Origin: an uncultured Eubacteriales bacterium
GTDB lineage: Bacteria > Bacillota > Clostridia > Oscillospirales > Acutalibacteraceae
Assembly (NCBI GenBank): GCA_934488615.1
Contig: CAKSSJ010000041.1
Coordinates: 1 to 12,952 of the forward strand
Reading direction: 5' to 3'
DNA: 12,952 nt
Positions 5,491 to 12,952 of the stretch are shown here, piece after piece (the stretch's first letter is position 1; every line of letters begins with the position of its first letter). Below the pieces are notes generated by a model that did not search any database, was not told where the DNA came from, and worked only from the letters and a program-made list of their open reading frames with translations. The translations under genes and the position numbers were made by a program.

Positions 5491-7326
5491 TTATATCGCC
5501 GACTTAATGTCCTTAAACTCAATCAGACTTTGGAACGGCGCTTTAGCCGAAGCCTTGTATTCGTTATCGCTGATAGTTACCTTGGAGCAGCTTTGACGAA
5601 TTATGATTCGTCCTCGTCTCGCTTCCCAATTGCCGCCTTTATTATTGATTTTATTGCCGCAGATTTTGAGATTAGACACGTTCGACGCATCAATGAGCCT
5701 GTCATAGAAGCTTTCAAAGCTGTTATTTTCGATGGTTATGTTGTAGAAAAGCGTCGAATCGGCAGAGTGACCGTCGATATTCGTCGAAATACTTATCTGC
5801 GCGCCCCATTCAACAACGTTACATTCAACGAAGCTGTTGTTTCTGATAACAAGCCCATTTACACCCGTTCCCTCGAGCCACAGACCCGATGAGATGTCCA
5901 TGATAACCTTGATGGGATTCGCCATAGTCTTATAGAATCTGTTGTTTTCGCAAAGTCCGTTGTTGCTCTGGAGAAGCAGGCCTCTTGCGCGGTTTTCGTG
6001 GAAATAGTTGTCGCTGATAACGTAATTTCCGCTGTCGATACTTCCGTTTGAAACAATACAGTCCTTGACGATATTATCGGGTAATTCCTTATCAAATGTA
6101 AGCCTATTGCCGTCAACAGACGTGACTGCTGCACAAAAGCCGAGGTCGCTGAAGTCCTTGCCGCTGAAAATCGCAGTGTCGCCGACGGAAAAATTGTTCG
6201 CGTTGGTGTAGATATCAACCGTTTTTTCGTCAAGCCTGTTCGTTACCATTGCGATATTGTCATGAACATTGATGTCGTCATCGCCCATGAAGCTGAAATC
6301 ACAGCCGCTGATTTTGAATTTACCGTTTGTGTTTGCGATATGTACACCGTCGGCGGTTGCCGAAATTCTGTTATCATCGTGCTCGGGGTCAAGACCGATA
6401 ACGCAATTAAGCAGCTGAAAACGCTCGGAGCGGTTCTCAATCAGCCAGCCCATACCCGCAATCGCATAGAGCTTAACGTCGGAAAAAGTGACGTTTGATG
6501 TGTTGCGAACGTTGAATGCGTTGCCGTCGTAAACATGGTGGCGAAGAAGATAAATTTCACCGTTCGTGTAGCTGTCAAGCAAGCCGTTATGCGTGATTTT
6601 CAGCACGTTGCGCTCGGTCTTTTCGACGGTTTTGATCGAACCCGGAAATTGATAGACATAATCCTCTCTGAAATTGTGTCTTGTTCCCGGGGTGAGCGTT
6701 TCGGGGTCATATTTGGTAAAAGCCATTATCGGAACATCCGCCGAAACCTCGTCAAGCTCTGTGAATTCAATCTCGAAGCTGTGCGTTTCGGGGTCGGCAT
6801 TTTTGATTTTCACAAGCGAAGCGAGCCTTGAAGCTTCAAGGTTCCATGTTATGCTGAGACCTCTTATCTCAATGCAGTCACAATTCACAATGTGAAAATA
6901 ATTCGGGTGCTCAAAAATAAACTGTGCGCCGTCGGCGTCGATGAGGATGTTTTTGAGATTGTCAAGCATGATTGCTTTGTCGGTTCGGAAATGGTATTTG
7001 CCGCCGTCAACCTTTAGCGTAGTGTTCGGGTTAGCCTTGCAATATTCGATCGCCTTGCAAAACGCCGAATAATTGTCGCTTGCCGCTGTGCTTACACCGA
7101 AATCAGAAGCGTTGACGGTCTTATAGCTTTTCTCGTTCGGTCTTGCAATGTAGAAAACGGAATCATTTACACCGTCAACACGGTCGTAGATGCGTGCTTC
7201 GTCGGCTGTCGGTTCGTTTTCAAGGGCGAGATTTTCGGGCGGCTCGACGGGTGTCGGCTCAATCTTAAAAAACGGGGCAATGAGCATCAGAAATGACGTT
7301 ACGATACATAATAATGTCTGTGTCAT
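5491..7326 (-). CDS. Secreted right-handed beta-helix glycosidase, GH110-like (alpha-1,3-galactosidase family)
   Basis: A 611-residue exported protein. Residues 5-20 are a hydrophobic stretch typical of a signal peptide core, although the n-region has no Lys or Arg, which is unusual; a Pro/Glu-rich linker (22-40) follows. The rest is parallel beta-helix with many short Asn-rich turns (NNSF, NNRF, ISDN). The pattern fits GH110, which hydrolyses terminal alpha-1,3-galactosides such as blood-group B or linear alpha-Gal structures: ADGVHI (325-330), SFMGDDDINVHD (345-356) and the later NRARGLLLQS (445-454) and IRNNSF blocks. Acidic residues in the first two blocks (D326, D349-D351) are the likely catalytic ones. 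Length agrees with GH110 (about 600). ATG 7326 directly follows the TGA of the thioesterase gene, with GAGGTG upstream, so it is third in a minus-strand operon. Another beta-helix glycosidase or lyase family cannot be excluded. Confidence 0.68.
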   Translation of the reverse strand: MTQTLLCIVTSFLMLIAPFFKIEPTPVEPPENLALENEPTADEARIYDRVDGVNDSVFYIARPNEKSYKTVNASDFGVSTAASDNYSAFCKAIEYCKANPNTTLKVDGGKYHFRTDKAIMLDNLKNILIDADGAQFIFEHPNYFHIVNCDCIEIRGLSITWNLEASRLASLVKIKNADPETHSFEIEFTELDEVSADVPIMAFTKYDPETLTPGTRHNFREDYVYQFPGSIKTVEKTERNVLKITHNGLLDSYTNGEIYLLRHHVYDGNAFNVRNTSNVTFSDVKLYAIAGMGWLIENRSERFQLLNCVIGLDPEHDDNRISATADGVHIANTNGKFKISGCDFSFMGDDDINVHDNIAMVTNRLDEKTVDIYTNANNFSVGDTAIFSGKDFSDLGFCAAVTSVDGNRLTFDKELPDNIVKDCIVSNGSIDSGNYVISDNYFHENRARGLLLQSNNGLCENNRFYKTMANPIKVIMDISSGLWLEGTGVNGLVIRNNSFVECNVVEWGAQISISTNIDGHSADSTLFYNITIENNSFESFYDRLIDASNVSNLKICGNKINNKGGNWEARRGRIIIRQSCSKVTISDNEYKASAKAPFQSLIEFKDIKSAI

Positions 7327-7737
7327 TCAGTCACCTCGTTTTGCGCTGATGTGAAACCCGGTCGTGCTTATGACGGCGATTTCAACACCGAGATCGTCGG
7401 TTATCGTTATTTCATAGAAGCAGAGCTTTCTGCCCTCTTTTACTTTCTTGCACTCGGCGAAAAGCTTTTTGCCCTTTGATGAGGTCAGGTAGCTGATGTG
7501 GCTGTCCGCCGTGGCGGTGAAGCTCTCGGGAGTGTTGGTCGCAACGGCAAAGGCAAAGTCGGCAAGGGTAAACATAACGCCGCCCATGACCTGACCGTGT
7601 GCGCCGTAGTGCCGCTTATCAAGGTCGAGACTGCATTTTGAATAGCAGTCATCAACCTCGTCGATTTTTACACCCGTAACCTCAACGGCATATCTGTCTC
7701 CCTCAAAAAAGCGGCGAACTTTTTCTATATCTCTCAT
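7327..7737 (-). CDS. PaaI-family hotdog-fold acyl-CoA thioesterase
   Basis: A 136-residue cytoplasmic hotdog-fold protein, the usual length for PaaI-type thioesterases, which hydrolyse aryl- or short acyl-CoA esters as tetramers. The family signature is present: H47-G48 followed by GGVMFTLADFA (52-62) with acidic D60 on the central helix, and a strand SHISYLTSSKGKKLFAECK (79-97). The frame extends upstream to 7818, but ATG 7737 is preferred: AAAGGA lies eight bases before it, the product MRDIEKVRRFF begins as family members do, and longer forms (for example ATG 7770) overlap the upstream oxidoreductase gene and lack a ribosome binding site. It lies 25 bases after that gene and abuts the glycosidase gene. 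The acyl-CoA substrate is unknown, and a thioesterase in a sugar operon is unexpected. Confidence 0.85.
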   Translation of the reverse strand: MRDIEKVRRFFEGDRYAVEVTGVKIDEVDDCYSKCSLDLDKRHYGAHGQVMGGVMFTLADFAFAVATNTPESFTATADSHISYLTSSKGKKLFAECKKVKEGRKLCFYEITITDDLGVEIAVISTTGFHISAKRGD

Positions 7738-7762
7738 ATAATCAATCCTTTGAAGCTGTTGT

Positions 7763-8851
7763 TTATTCATCAAAATAAATTGGCTTTCCTGTCTTAGCCG
7801 ATTCATAGATGGCCTCAAGAATCTGCGTTACAACGAGTGCCTGACTTGCCTTTGTGCGCGGCTCGTGGTCGTTGATAACCGCATCGAGCCATGCTCTCGC
7901 TTCAAGCACTGACGGATCCTCGTCGCCGTCGCCGTCATAGAACGCTACTCCGCCCGCGTCAAGGTCGGGCTTGAGAACGCACTGTCTGCCATTCTTGACG
8001 AAGTTAATGTTGAGTCCGTCAAACATATCTGCGCCGCCCTCGGTGCCGCAAACCATTGTTATAGCCTCTTTCGGGTTTCTGATGTTCAAAGCCCAGCTGG
8101 ATTCGAGCATTATCGTTGCGCCGTTCTCCATAACGATGAATCCGAATGCCGCGTCCTCAACCGTGAACTTTTCGGGATCCCAGTCGCCCCAAGCGTTGCC
8201 GCAATTCTTCTGATTTTTGAGCTTTTCAAAGGTGGTACCGACCACCATTTTCGGCTTGTAATTATCCATCATCCAAAGGGTGAGGTCAAGTGCATGAGTG
8301 CCGATGTCGATGAGCGGACCGCCGCCCTGTTCATACTCGTTGAGGAAAACGCCCCATGTCGGAACCGCACGGCGGCGAAGCGCAATAGCCTTGCCGTAGT
8401 ATATTTCGCCGAGCTCGCCGTCCTCACACATTTTTTTGAGATAGAGCGAATCGGCTCTCCAACGTGACTGGTAGCCGATAGTGAGCTTCATGCCTGTCCT
8501 CTCGGAGGTTTCAAGCATCTTCTTAGCCTCTTTATATGTCTTTGCCATCGGTTTTTCGCACATTACATGCTTGCCTGCCTCCATGGCGTCGATCGAAATA
8601 AAAGCGTGCGAACGGTTCGGTGTGCAGACGTGAACGACCTCAATATCCTTGTCCTTGAGCAGCTCTTTATAGTCCGTGTAGACCTTTGCGCCCTCAACGC
8701 CGTATTCTTCGGCAGCCTTGACGGCTCTTTCCTCAATAATGTCGCAGAAAGCTACCATCTGTGCGTTTTTTATCTTTTTGAGCGAGGGCATATGCTTTCC
8801 GTTGGCAATGCCGCCGCATCCGATTATACCTATTTTTACTATTCTGTCCAT
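7763..8851 (-). CDS. Gfo/Idh/MocA family NAD(P)-dependent oxidoreductase
   Basis: A 362-residue cytoplasmic dehydrogenase of the Gfo/Idh/MocA family, which oxidises or reduces sugars, inositols and related polyols. The N-terminal Rossmann fold has GCGGIA (11-16) for the dinucleotide and ends with the family EKP motif (99-101, in CEKPMAK). The C-terminal alpha/beta domain has GGPLIDIGTHALDL (177-190) with D182 and H186 in the usual catalytic/substrate positions. There is no signal peptide. The start ATG 8851 has a strong AAAGGAG seven bases upstream and a promoter behind it, so this is the first gene of a three-gene minus-strand operon with the thioesterase and the GH110-like enzyme. Substrate cannot be read from sequence. 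NAD-dependent glycosidases (GH109) share this fold, but I see no feature that favours that activity here. Confidence 0.9.
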   Translation of the reverse strand: MDRIVKIGIIGCGGIANGKHMPSLKKIKNAQMVAFCDIIEERAVKAAEEYGVEGAKVYTDYKELLKDKDIEVVHVCTPNRSHAFISIDAMEAGKHVMCEKPMAKTYKEAKKMLETSERTGMKLTIGYQSRWRADSLYLKKMCEDGELGEIYYGKAIALRRRAVPTWGVFLNEYEQGGGPLIDIGTHALDLTLWMMDNYKPKMVVGTTFEKLKNQKNCGNAWGDWDPEKFTVEDAAFGFIVMENGATIMLESSWALNIRNPKEAITMVCGTEGGADMFDGLNINFVKNGRQCVLKPDLDAGGVAFYDGDGDEDPSVLEARAWLDAVINDHEPRTKASQALVVTQILEAIYESAKTGKPIYFDE

Positions 8852-8879
8852 TTGAAAACTCCTTTATTCGGTTTGTTTT

Positions 8880-8907
8880 ATGATATCATATTGAGTGAAA
8901 AAGTCAA
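8880..8907 (-). promoter_or_regulatory. Promoter of the oxidoreductase-thioesterase-glycosidase operon
   Basis: On the minus strand TTGACT (8902-8907) and TATCAT (8880-8885) are separated by 16 bases, with the start codon 28 bases further on. The -10 overlaps the small palindrome ATGATATCAT (8880-8889), which could be a regulator contact. Confidence 0.6.
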
Positions 8908-8954
8908 GGTGATATGTTCGCAAAATCGGAATACACCCTTGCAAAAAACAGCAC

Positions 8955-8983
8955 TTTATTTTTGGCAAGGCTTGTGATACAAT
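8955..8983 (+). promoter_or_regulatory. Extended -10 promoter of the HAD gene
   Basis: TG at 8975-8976 one base before TACAAT (8978-8983) forms an extended -10 element. The -35 region is weak (TTTATT at 8955-8960, 17 bases upstream). The start codon of the HAD gene is 25 bases downstream. It faces away from the operon promoter on the other strand. Confidence 0.55.
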
Positions 8984-9008
8984 AGATGAGAATAAAGGCG
9001 GTGATGCT

Positions 9009-9668
9009 ATGATCAAAACAGTTATTTTTGACCTGGACGGTCTGCTTGTTGACAGCGAATTTATGACATATGAATTTTACAAGGGTCTGCTTGCCGAAAA
9101 GGGAGCGGACTTCCCTTTGAAAACGTATACCGACATTTACTGCGGACGTACAGCCGTACGCAACATGACAGAGCTGATTGAAAATTATAACCTGCCGTTT
9201 GATGTTGAAAGGGGTATGGAGCTCACCCATGAGGCGGAAAAAGAATATCTGAAAACCAGGGGCGTGCCGCTCAAAAAGGGCGCTAAGGAGCTGCTCGATT
9301 TCCTCAAAAGCAACGGCTACGGTATTTACCTTGCTTCGTCGAGCGGAAAAGAGCGAGCACACACGATTCTTTCCGGAAACGGCATAGACGGATATTTCGA
9401 CGGCGGAGTTTTCGGCGATGAAATAGAGCACAGCAAGCCTGCACCCGATGTTTTCCTCAAAGCAAAGGAAAAGGCTGGGACAAGGGCAGAGGAGTGCCTT
9501 GTATTGGAGGACAGCGATGCGGGAATCCACGCCGCATATGCCGCAGGTATTTCGGTTATATGCATTCCCGACCTGAAGCAGCCGTCCGAGGAGTCAAGAA
9601 AAATGGCAAGGCTCGTCCTGCCGTCCCTGCTTGACGTTAAAGAAGTGCTTGAGAACAAAGAAATATAA
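9009..9668 (+). CDS. HAD-superfamily hydrolase, subfamily IA (beta-phosphoglucomutase-like)
   Basis: A 219-residue cytoplasmic HAD protein, phosphatase or phosphomutase. Motif I is DLDGL with nucleophile D8 and acid/base D10, preceded by VIF; motif II is the serine in LASSSG (S110 or S111); motif III is K143 in HSKPAPDVF; motif IV is EDSDAG (167-172). The helical cap of subfamily IA lies at about 15-90. This pattern is shared by beta-phosphoglucomutases and several sugar-phosphate phosphatases, and sequence reading alone does not separate them. AAAGGCGG lies just upstream of ATG 9009. The gene is monocistronic, divergent from the oxidoreductase operon and convergent with the mannosidase, ending in a 13-bp-stem terminator. 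Its place among glycan genes suggests a sugar-phosphate substrate, which is inference. Confidence 0.9.
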   Translation: MIKTVIFDLDGLLVDSEFMTYEFYKGLLAEKGADFPLKTYTDIYCGRTAVRNMTELIENYNLPFDVERGMELTHEAEKEYLKTRGVPLKKGAKELLDFLKSNGYGIYLASSSGKERAHTILSGNGIDGYFDGGVFGDEIEHSKPAPDVFLKAKEKAGTRAEECLVLEDSDAGIHAAYAAGISVICIPDLKQPSEESRKMARLVLPSLLDVKEVLENKEI

Positions 9669-9671
9669 AAT

Positions 9672-9713
9672 AACAGTCTCTCTTGACCCGAATAAGAGAG
9701 ACTGTTTTGTTAT
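9672..9713. terminator. Bidirectional terminator between HAD and mannosidase genes
   Basis: AACAGTCTCTCTT (9672-9684) and AAGAGAGACTGTT (9694-9706) form a perfect 13-bp stem with a nine-base loop. TTGTTATTT follows on the + strand and an ATTTTATATTTC tract on the minus strand. It lies 4 bases after the HAD stop and 8 bases past the mannosidase stop, so it serves both. Confidence 0.85.
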
Positions 9714-12700
9714 TTAGATAAGTCTGAAGGTCTTGACCTCATGCGGCTTCATGCTGAACTCAAATTCGCCGTTGTTGCACGGAATTTCGTGCTCGTCACA
9801 TTCCATAAGGTTACATTCGATAACCTTTGAATAGCCGAGGTCGAACCACGCTTTCGCCGTGCAGTGACGTGTTTCGGCTTCATACATTCTGACGATTATG
9901 CCGTTGCCGTCCTGAGCGGGCTTGACTGCATCGAGAATAATGCTGTCGCCGTCGATTTTTGCAAATGTGTGACCGATATCACTGCCGCCGTTTGCCTTGA
10001 CAAATTCGCCGTCAAGTCTGATGTTTTCCTCAAAGCCGAGCCTTACAGTGTCGGCATCACGCCATGTTCCCGAGTGCGGATAGAACGAATATCTGAACGA
10101 GTGAATCCCGATATCTCCGACGGGATCGGGAAGAATCGGTCCTCTGAGAAGCGTTATTTTCATCATATTGTCGTGCACGTTGTAGCCGTATTTGCAGTCG
10201 TTGATGATGCTTGCACCGTAGCCGCCCTCGGAAAGGTCAGCCCATTTGTGAGCGCAGAACTCGAACTTTGCCTGATCGTAGCTCGTGTTGTAATGCGTCG
10301 GATATTCCGCCGCACCGTGAGCAATTTCACAGCTTGCATTGCGGCTTCTGATGTCAACGGGGAATTCCGCCTTGAGCACCTTCTCACGCTCGTGCCAGTC
10401 AACTGTCGTGTCAAAATCAACCGTCGGCTTGTCATTTTCGAGAATGATATCCTGAGTGATCGTCGATTTGTGGAATTTTCTGACAATACGGATAACTCCC
10501 CTGAGCGGCGAAGCCTCAATGACTTCAATGCTCTCAGCCTTATCGAGAGCCCAAAACTTCATCTGATAGTCAAATTCCATATTCCATGCGCTCTCGTGAA
10601 CGGGCTTGTCGTGAGAAATTGTGAGCAGGTTGCCCTTGCCTGTGAGAATTTGTCTGCCCGTCTGCTTGTCGATTACCTCGTCGAGCAGTCCGTTTTCGTC
10701 AAGAGTGATTTTGAGATATTTATTTTCAAGTGAATTTTTCGTTGCCTTGATTGTATCAAATTCAGCTGTTTCATCGCAGAGGGTGAAAACTCCGTAGCCG
10801 AATGCAGGAACGGGATCGGCGTAAAACTCGATATAATGCTTGCCGTCCTCATCGTAAACCTTGCTTGCAAGGAACTTGCCGTCGGAATTTTTGATGCCTT
10901 TTGCCGCATACGGAATCTCTGCCTTAACAAGGCCTTTTGTCTGCCAGGTGAGCATATTCCAAACAAGAACCGAATCGTCCTTAACGCTCACATTGTTGAG
11001 GATTTTATTCTTGCCGTCACGGACAAGTCTGCCGCCAAGCTCACGAAGCTCGGCATATTCTTCTCTCGTGTTCTCCATTGCCTCGTGAATCGAGGTGCCC
11101 GGGAGAATGTCGTGGAACTGGTTGATAAGCAGGATCTTCCATGCCTTTTCCATATCCTCGGCAGGATAATCTCCGCCGAAAACGTTGAGAATTTCGGCAT
11201 TTCTCATCATAAATTCGCCACGGCGGTTGTTCTTCTTGATGAAAGCCTGACTGGTGAAAGTACCGCGGTGGTTTTCGTAGTAAAGCTCGCCGTCGTAAAC
11301 AGGGAGCTTGTCAAAATCGCCGTCAATAGCGTGGAAGAACTCCGAAACCTTACCGTTTCTTGTCTTAGGCATACCGGGGAGCTTTTCAAGACGCTTACCG
11401 CGCTCAACCTGATTGAACGTGCATCCGCCGCCTCCGTCGCCGTAGCCGAACATACCGCAGGACACGTCAACAATGCTGTTCTGACGGTTATTTTTGCGAA
11501 GTGTGGTTATGTACTCGGCATCGTATTCGCTCTGATACGGCTTCTTGCAAAGGTAAGCGAGAATTTCATCTCCGCTGTGTGATCTCCAGCGGAAAACGCT
11601 GTACGGGAACTCGTTTGTGTCGTTATAGAAAAGCTTCGAGGTCATGAAATACTTCATACCCGAGCGCTTGATGATCTGCGGAAGCGCCCATGTGAAGCCG
11701 AAGCAGTCGGGCAGCCAATAAATATCGGACGAAACGCCGAATTCTTTCATAAAGAACTCACGACCGTAAAGAAGCTGACGAATAAGAGCCTCGCCGCTTG
11801 CAATGTTTGTATCCGCCTCAACCCAAGCGTTGCCGACGATTTCCCACTGGCCGTTCTTGACCTTTTCCTTAACACGCTCGTAGATATCGGGATAGTGCTT
11901 TTTCATAAAGTCATAGAGAACCGCCTGACTTTGAGTAAACTTGAAATCGGGATAGTTGTCCATGAGTGCAAGATTGTTAGAGAATGTTCTTGCCGTCTTT
12001 CTTGTAATCTCCCTGACCGTCCAAAGCCACGCAACATCAAGGTGGCTGTGACCTGCCATAATGATTTCGCCGGGGGAGGAATAGTTGATTTTTTCGATCT
12101 CGCCCCAGAGGACGTTGACCGCTTTAGGCACGGAAGCGATAAAGGCTTCGCCGCCGAGGTCAAAATCAAGCTGATGAACCGAATCGTCCATAGCGTTGAA
12201 AAGGCGGGACTTAACGTATTCGTCCTCGCAGTGCTCGTATGCGTCCCAGGCGGTCGAGATATCGAACCAATAGCTCTCCGTCAGTCTGTCAACAGCGATA
12301 AGCTCCGCCTTGTTGAGCGTGTACTCCATATATTTTGCGCCTGCAATAGCACGGTCGCAGAAGCCTGCACAGTTGACCGCACCCTCAACCTGAATGTTGA
12401 GCTTTTCGCCCGGCTTAACGCCGTCCTTGAAAAGAATCTCCGTGCGATGAACCCAGCCGAAGTTCTCCTCCGAGCTGACTGCTCCGACGATTTGACCGTT
12501 GATTCTGACAATGGCTTCACCGCCGAAATCAATCGAAAGATATACCTTTTTACCCTCAAACTCGGCAGGCACGGTGATTTCTGATTCAAAATATCTCGTC
12601 TCGTCGTAGCCGACCTTCCATCTGTCGCCGAGATACATCTGAATAGGCGGATTTTCGTCAAGAACGATGTTGTTCGGGCTGACGTGTATGCCCGTGTAGC

Positions 12701-12794
12701 TCTTCCATGAGTCGATTTCAAGGCGATCCGTCACGCAGTACGGCTCAATCTGCCTTATCTGATTTTTGAGTACGTTCGGGTTGAGTGTGTGCAT
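9714..12794 (-). CDS. Alpha-mannosidase, glycoside hydrolase family 38
   Basis: A 1026-residue GH38 alpha-mannosidase, a retaining zinc enzyme that removes alpha-linked mannose. No signal peptide is seen, so it acts in the cytoplasm on imported oligosaccharides. An N-terminal beta-sandwich (about 30-150) precedes the catalytic domain (about 243-510). Zinc ligands are H251 and D253 in GHSHLDVAWLW, H561 in NQFHDILPGT, and D363 in WLPDCFGF, which is also the expected nucleophile. The remaining 440 residues form the middle bundle and C-terminal beta-sandwiches. Length and domain order match the long bacterial/Ams1-like branch (about 1000-1040). ATG 12794 has AAAGGA ten bases upstream and a TATAAT promoter. 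It is monocistronic as far as the window shows. The linkage preference (1,2, 1,3 or 1,6) is not evident. Confidence 0.95.
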   Translation of the reverse strand: MHTLNPNVLKNQIRQIEPYCVTDRLEIDSWKSYTGIHVSPNNIVLDENPPIQMYLGDRWKVGYDETRYFESEITVPAEFEGKKVYLSIDFGGEAIVRINGQIVGAVSSEENFGWVHRTEILFKDGVKPGEKLNIQVEGAVNCAGFCDRAIAGAKYMEYTLNKAELIAVDRLTESYWFDISTAWDAYEHCEDEYVKSRLFNAMDDSVHQLDFDLGGEAFIASVPKAVNVLWGEIEKINYSSPGEIIMAGHSHLDVAWLWTVREITRKTARTFSNNLALMDNYPDFKFTQSQAVLYDFMKKHYPDIYERVKEKVKNGQWEIVGNAWVEADTNIASGEALIRQLLYGREFFMKEFGVSSDIYWLPDCFGFTWALPQIIKRSGMKYFMTSKLFYNDTNEFPYSVFRWRSHSGDEILAYLCKKPYQSEYDAEYITTLRKNNRQNSIVDVSCGMFGYGDGGGGCTFNQVERGKRLEKLPGMPKTRNGKVSEFFHAIDGDFDKLPVYDGELYYENHRGTFTSQAFIKKNNRRGEFMMRNAEILNVFGGDYPAEDMEKAWKILLINQFHDILPGTSIHEAMENTREEYAELRELGGRLVRDGKNKILNNVSVKDDSVLVWNMLTWQTKGLVKAEIPYAAKGIKNSDGKFLASKVYDEDGKHYIEFYADPVPAFGYGVFTLCDETAEFDTIKATKNSLENKYLKITLDENGLLDEVIDKQTGRQILTGKGNLLTISHDKPVHESAWNMEFDYQMKFWALDKAESIEVIEASPLRGVIRIVRKFHKSTITQDIILENDKPTVDFDTTVDWHEREKVLKAEFPVDIRSRNASCEIAHGAAEYPTHYNTSYDQAKFEFCAHKWADLSEGGYGASIINDCKYGYNVHDNMMKITLLRGPILPDPVGDIGIHSFRYSFYPHSGTWRDADTVRLGFEENIRLDGEFVKANGGSDIGHTFAKIDGDSIILDAVKPAQDGNGIIVRMYEAETRHCTAKAWFDLGYSKVIECNLMECDEHEIPCNNGEFEFSMKPHEVKTFRLI

Positions 12795-12827
12795 TTTTTA
12801 CCGTTCCTTTCTTTGGAGTAAGTTGAA

Positions 12828-12856
12828 ATTATATGGTATTTATTGAGTTGCTGTAA
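12828..12856 (-). promoter_or_regulatory. Promoter of the alpha-mannosidase gene
   Basis: On the minus strand a perfect TATAAT (12828-12833) lies 17 bases from a weak TTACAG (12851-12856), with the start codon 33 bases downstream of the -10. The weak -35 suggests help from an activator, but no site was recognised. Confidence 0.6.
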
Positions 12857-12863
12857 TTACATA

Positions 12864-12952
12864 GCCTCCCCTGCAGGTAGCGAAGCGGCGCGACGGTAGT
12901 GAATGAACGTCCGGTGGACGTTCAGAGCCGGAGCGTGACCGAGCCGCAGCGA
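12864..12952. repeat. GC-rich palindromic intergenic repeat, cut by window edge
   Basis: Abruptly GC-rich sequence begins at CCTCCCCTGCAGG (12865-12877). It contains a perfect nine-base inverted repeat, TGAACGTCC (12904-12912) and GGACGTTCA (12916-12924), flanked by GCGGC (12885-12889) and GCCGC (12943-12947). No reading frame of note runs through it. Composition and nested symmetry are those of a repetitive or MITE-like element; its right end is outside the window. Confidence 0.6.

Noticed and set aside
7324..7329. Thioesterase and glycosidase genes are in the same frame, separated by a single TGA directly followed by ATG; possible stop read-through fusion
   Set aside because: The glycosidase begins with its own hydrophobic signal segment and has GAGGTG upstream, so separate translation is the simpler reading; equal frame occurs one time in three by chance.
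7738..7818. Longer N-terminus for the thioesterase
   Set aside because: It overlaps the end of the oxidoreductase gene and lacks a ribosome binding site, while ATG 7737 has one and gives the normal family length.
9864..12584. Several long + strand frames opposite the mannosidase gene (289, 248 and 229 codons)
   Set aside because: They are antisense shadows of a GH38 gene whose motifs are clear over its full length, and they resemble no protein family I know.

Overview
The window looks like chromosome of an anaerobic low-to-mid-GC Firmicute, most probably a gut or rumen Clostridium-class bacterium of the Ruminococcaceae/Oscillospiraceae type. This is inferred from the gene families, a T-box leader, AAAGGA-type ribosome binding sites, intergenic palindromes of the TTCCCCTTGAGGGGAA type and the murA-walJ-rlmH gene order. 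No taxonomic search could be run.

Left part (1-2343, + strand): the 3' four fifths of murA (peptidoglycan synthesis), an intrinsic terminator, then a coupled pair, walJ-like metallo-hydrolase and rlmH (23S rRNA pseudouridine methyltransferase). These are ordinary housekeeping genes.

Middle (2344-5482, + strand): a strong promoter (TTGACA, 17 bp, TAAAAT) drives a well-formed T-box leader with Stem I motifs, a T-box core containing UGGU, and a terminator. No aminoacyl-tRNA synthetase or standard amino acid gene follows in the window. After about 480 bases, which hold an unexplained inverted-repeat stretch and a MITE-like palindromic repeat, comes a single 758-residue protein. It fuses an XRE-type helix-turn-helix, a cupin sensor domain and a complete acyl-CoA synthetase (AMP-forming). 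The favoured hypothesis is that uncharged tRNA (possibly tRNA-Val) induces a self-regulating ligase that activates a short branched-chain or aromatic acid for amino acid synthesis by reductive carboxylation. This is an inference; loss of the original T-box target is the main alternative.

Right part (5483-12794): a minus-strand operon of Gfo/Idh/MocA oxidoreductase, PaaI-like hotdog thioesterase and a secreted GH110-like beta-helix glycosidase. Divergent from it is a HAD phosphatase/phosphomutase. Convergent with the HAD gene is a large cytoplasmic GH38 alpha-mannosidase. Together these point to use of host or plant glycans: exported alpha-galactosidase-like cleavage, internal alpha-mannoside hydrolysis, and sugar oxidation or phosphate handling. 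No transporter or dedicated sugar regulator lies in the window. Two hairpin terminators at the convergent junctions look bidirectional. The window ends in a GC-rich palindromic repeat just upstream of the mannosidase promoter, cut off by the window edge.
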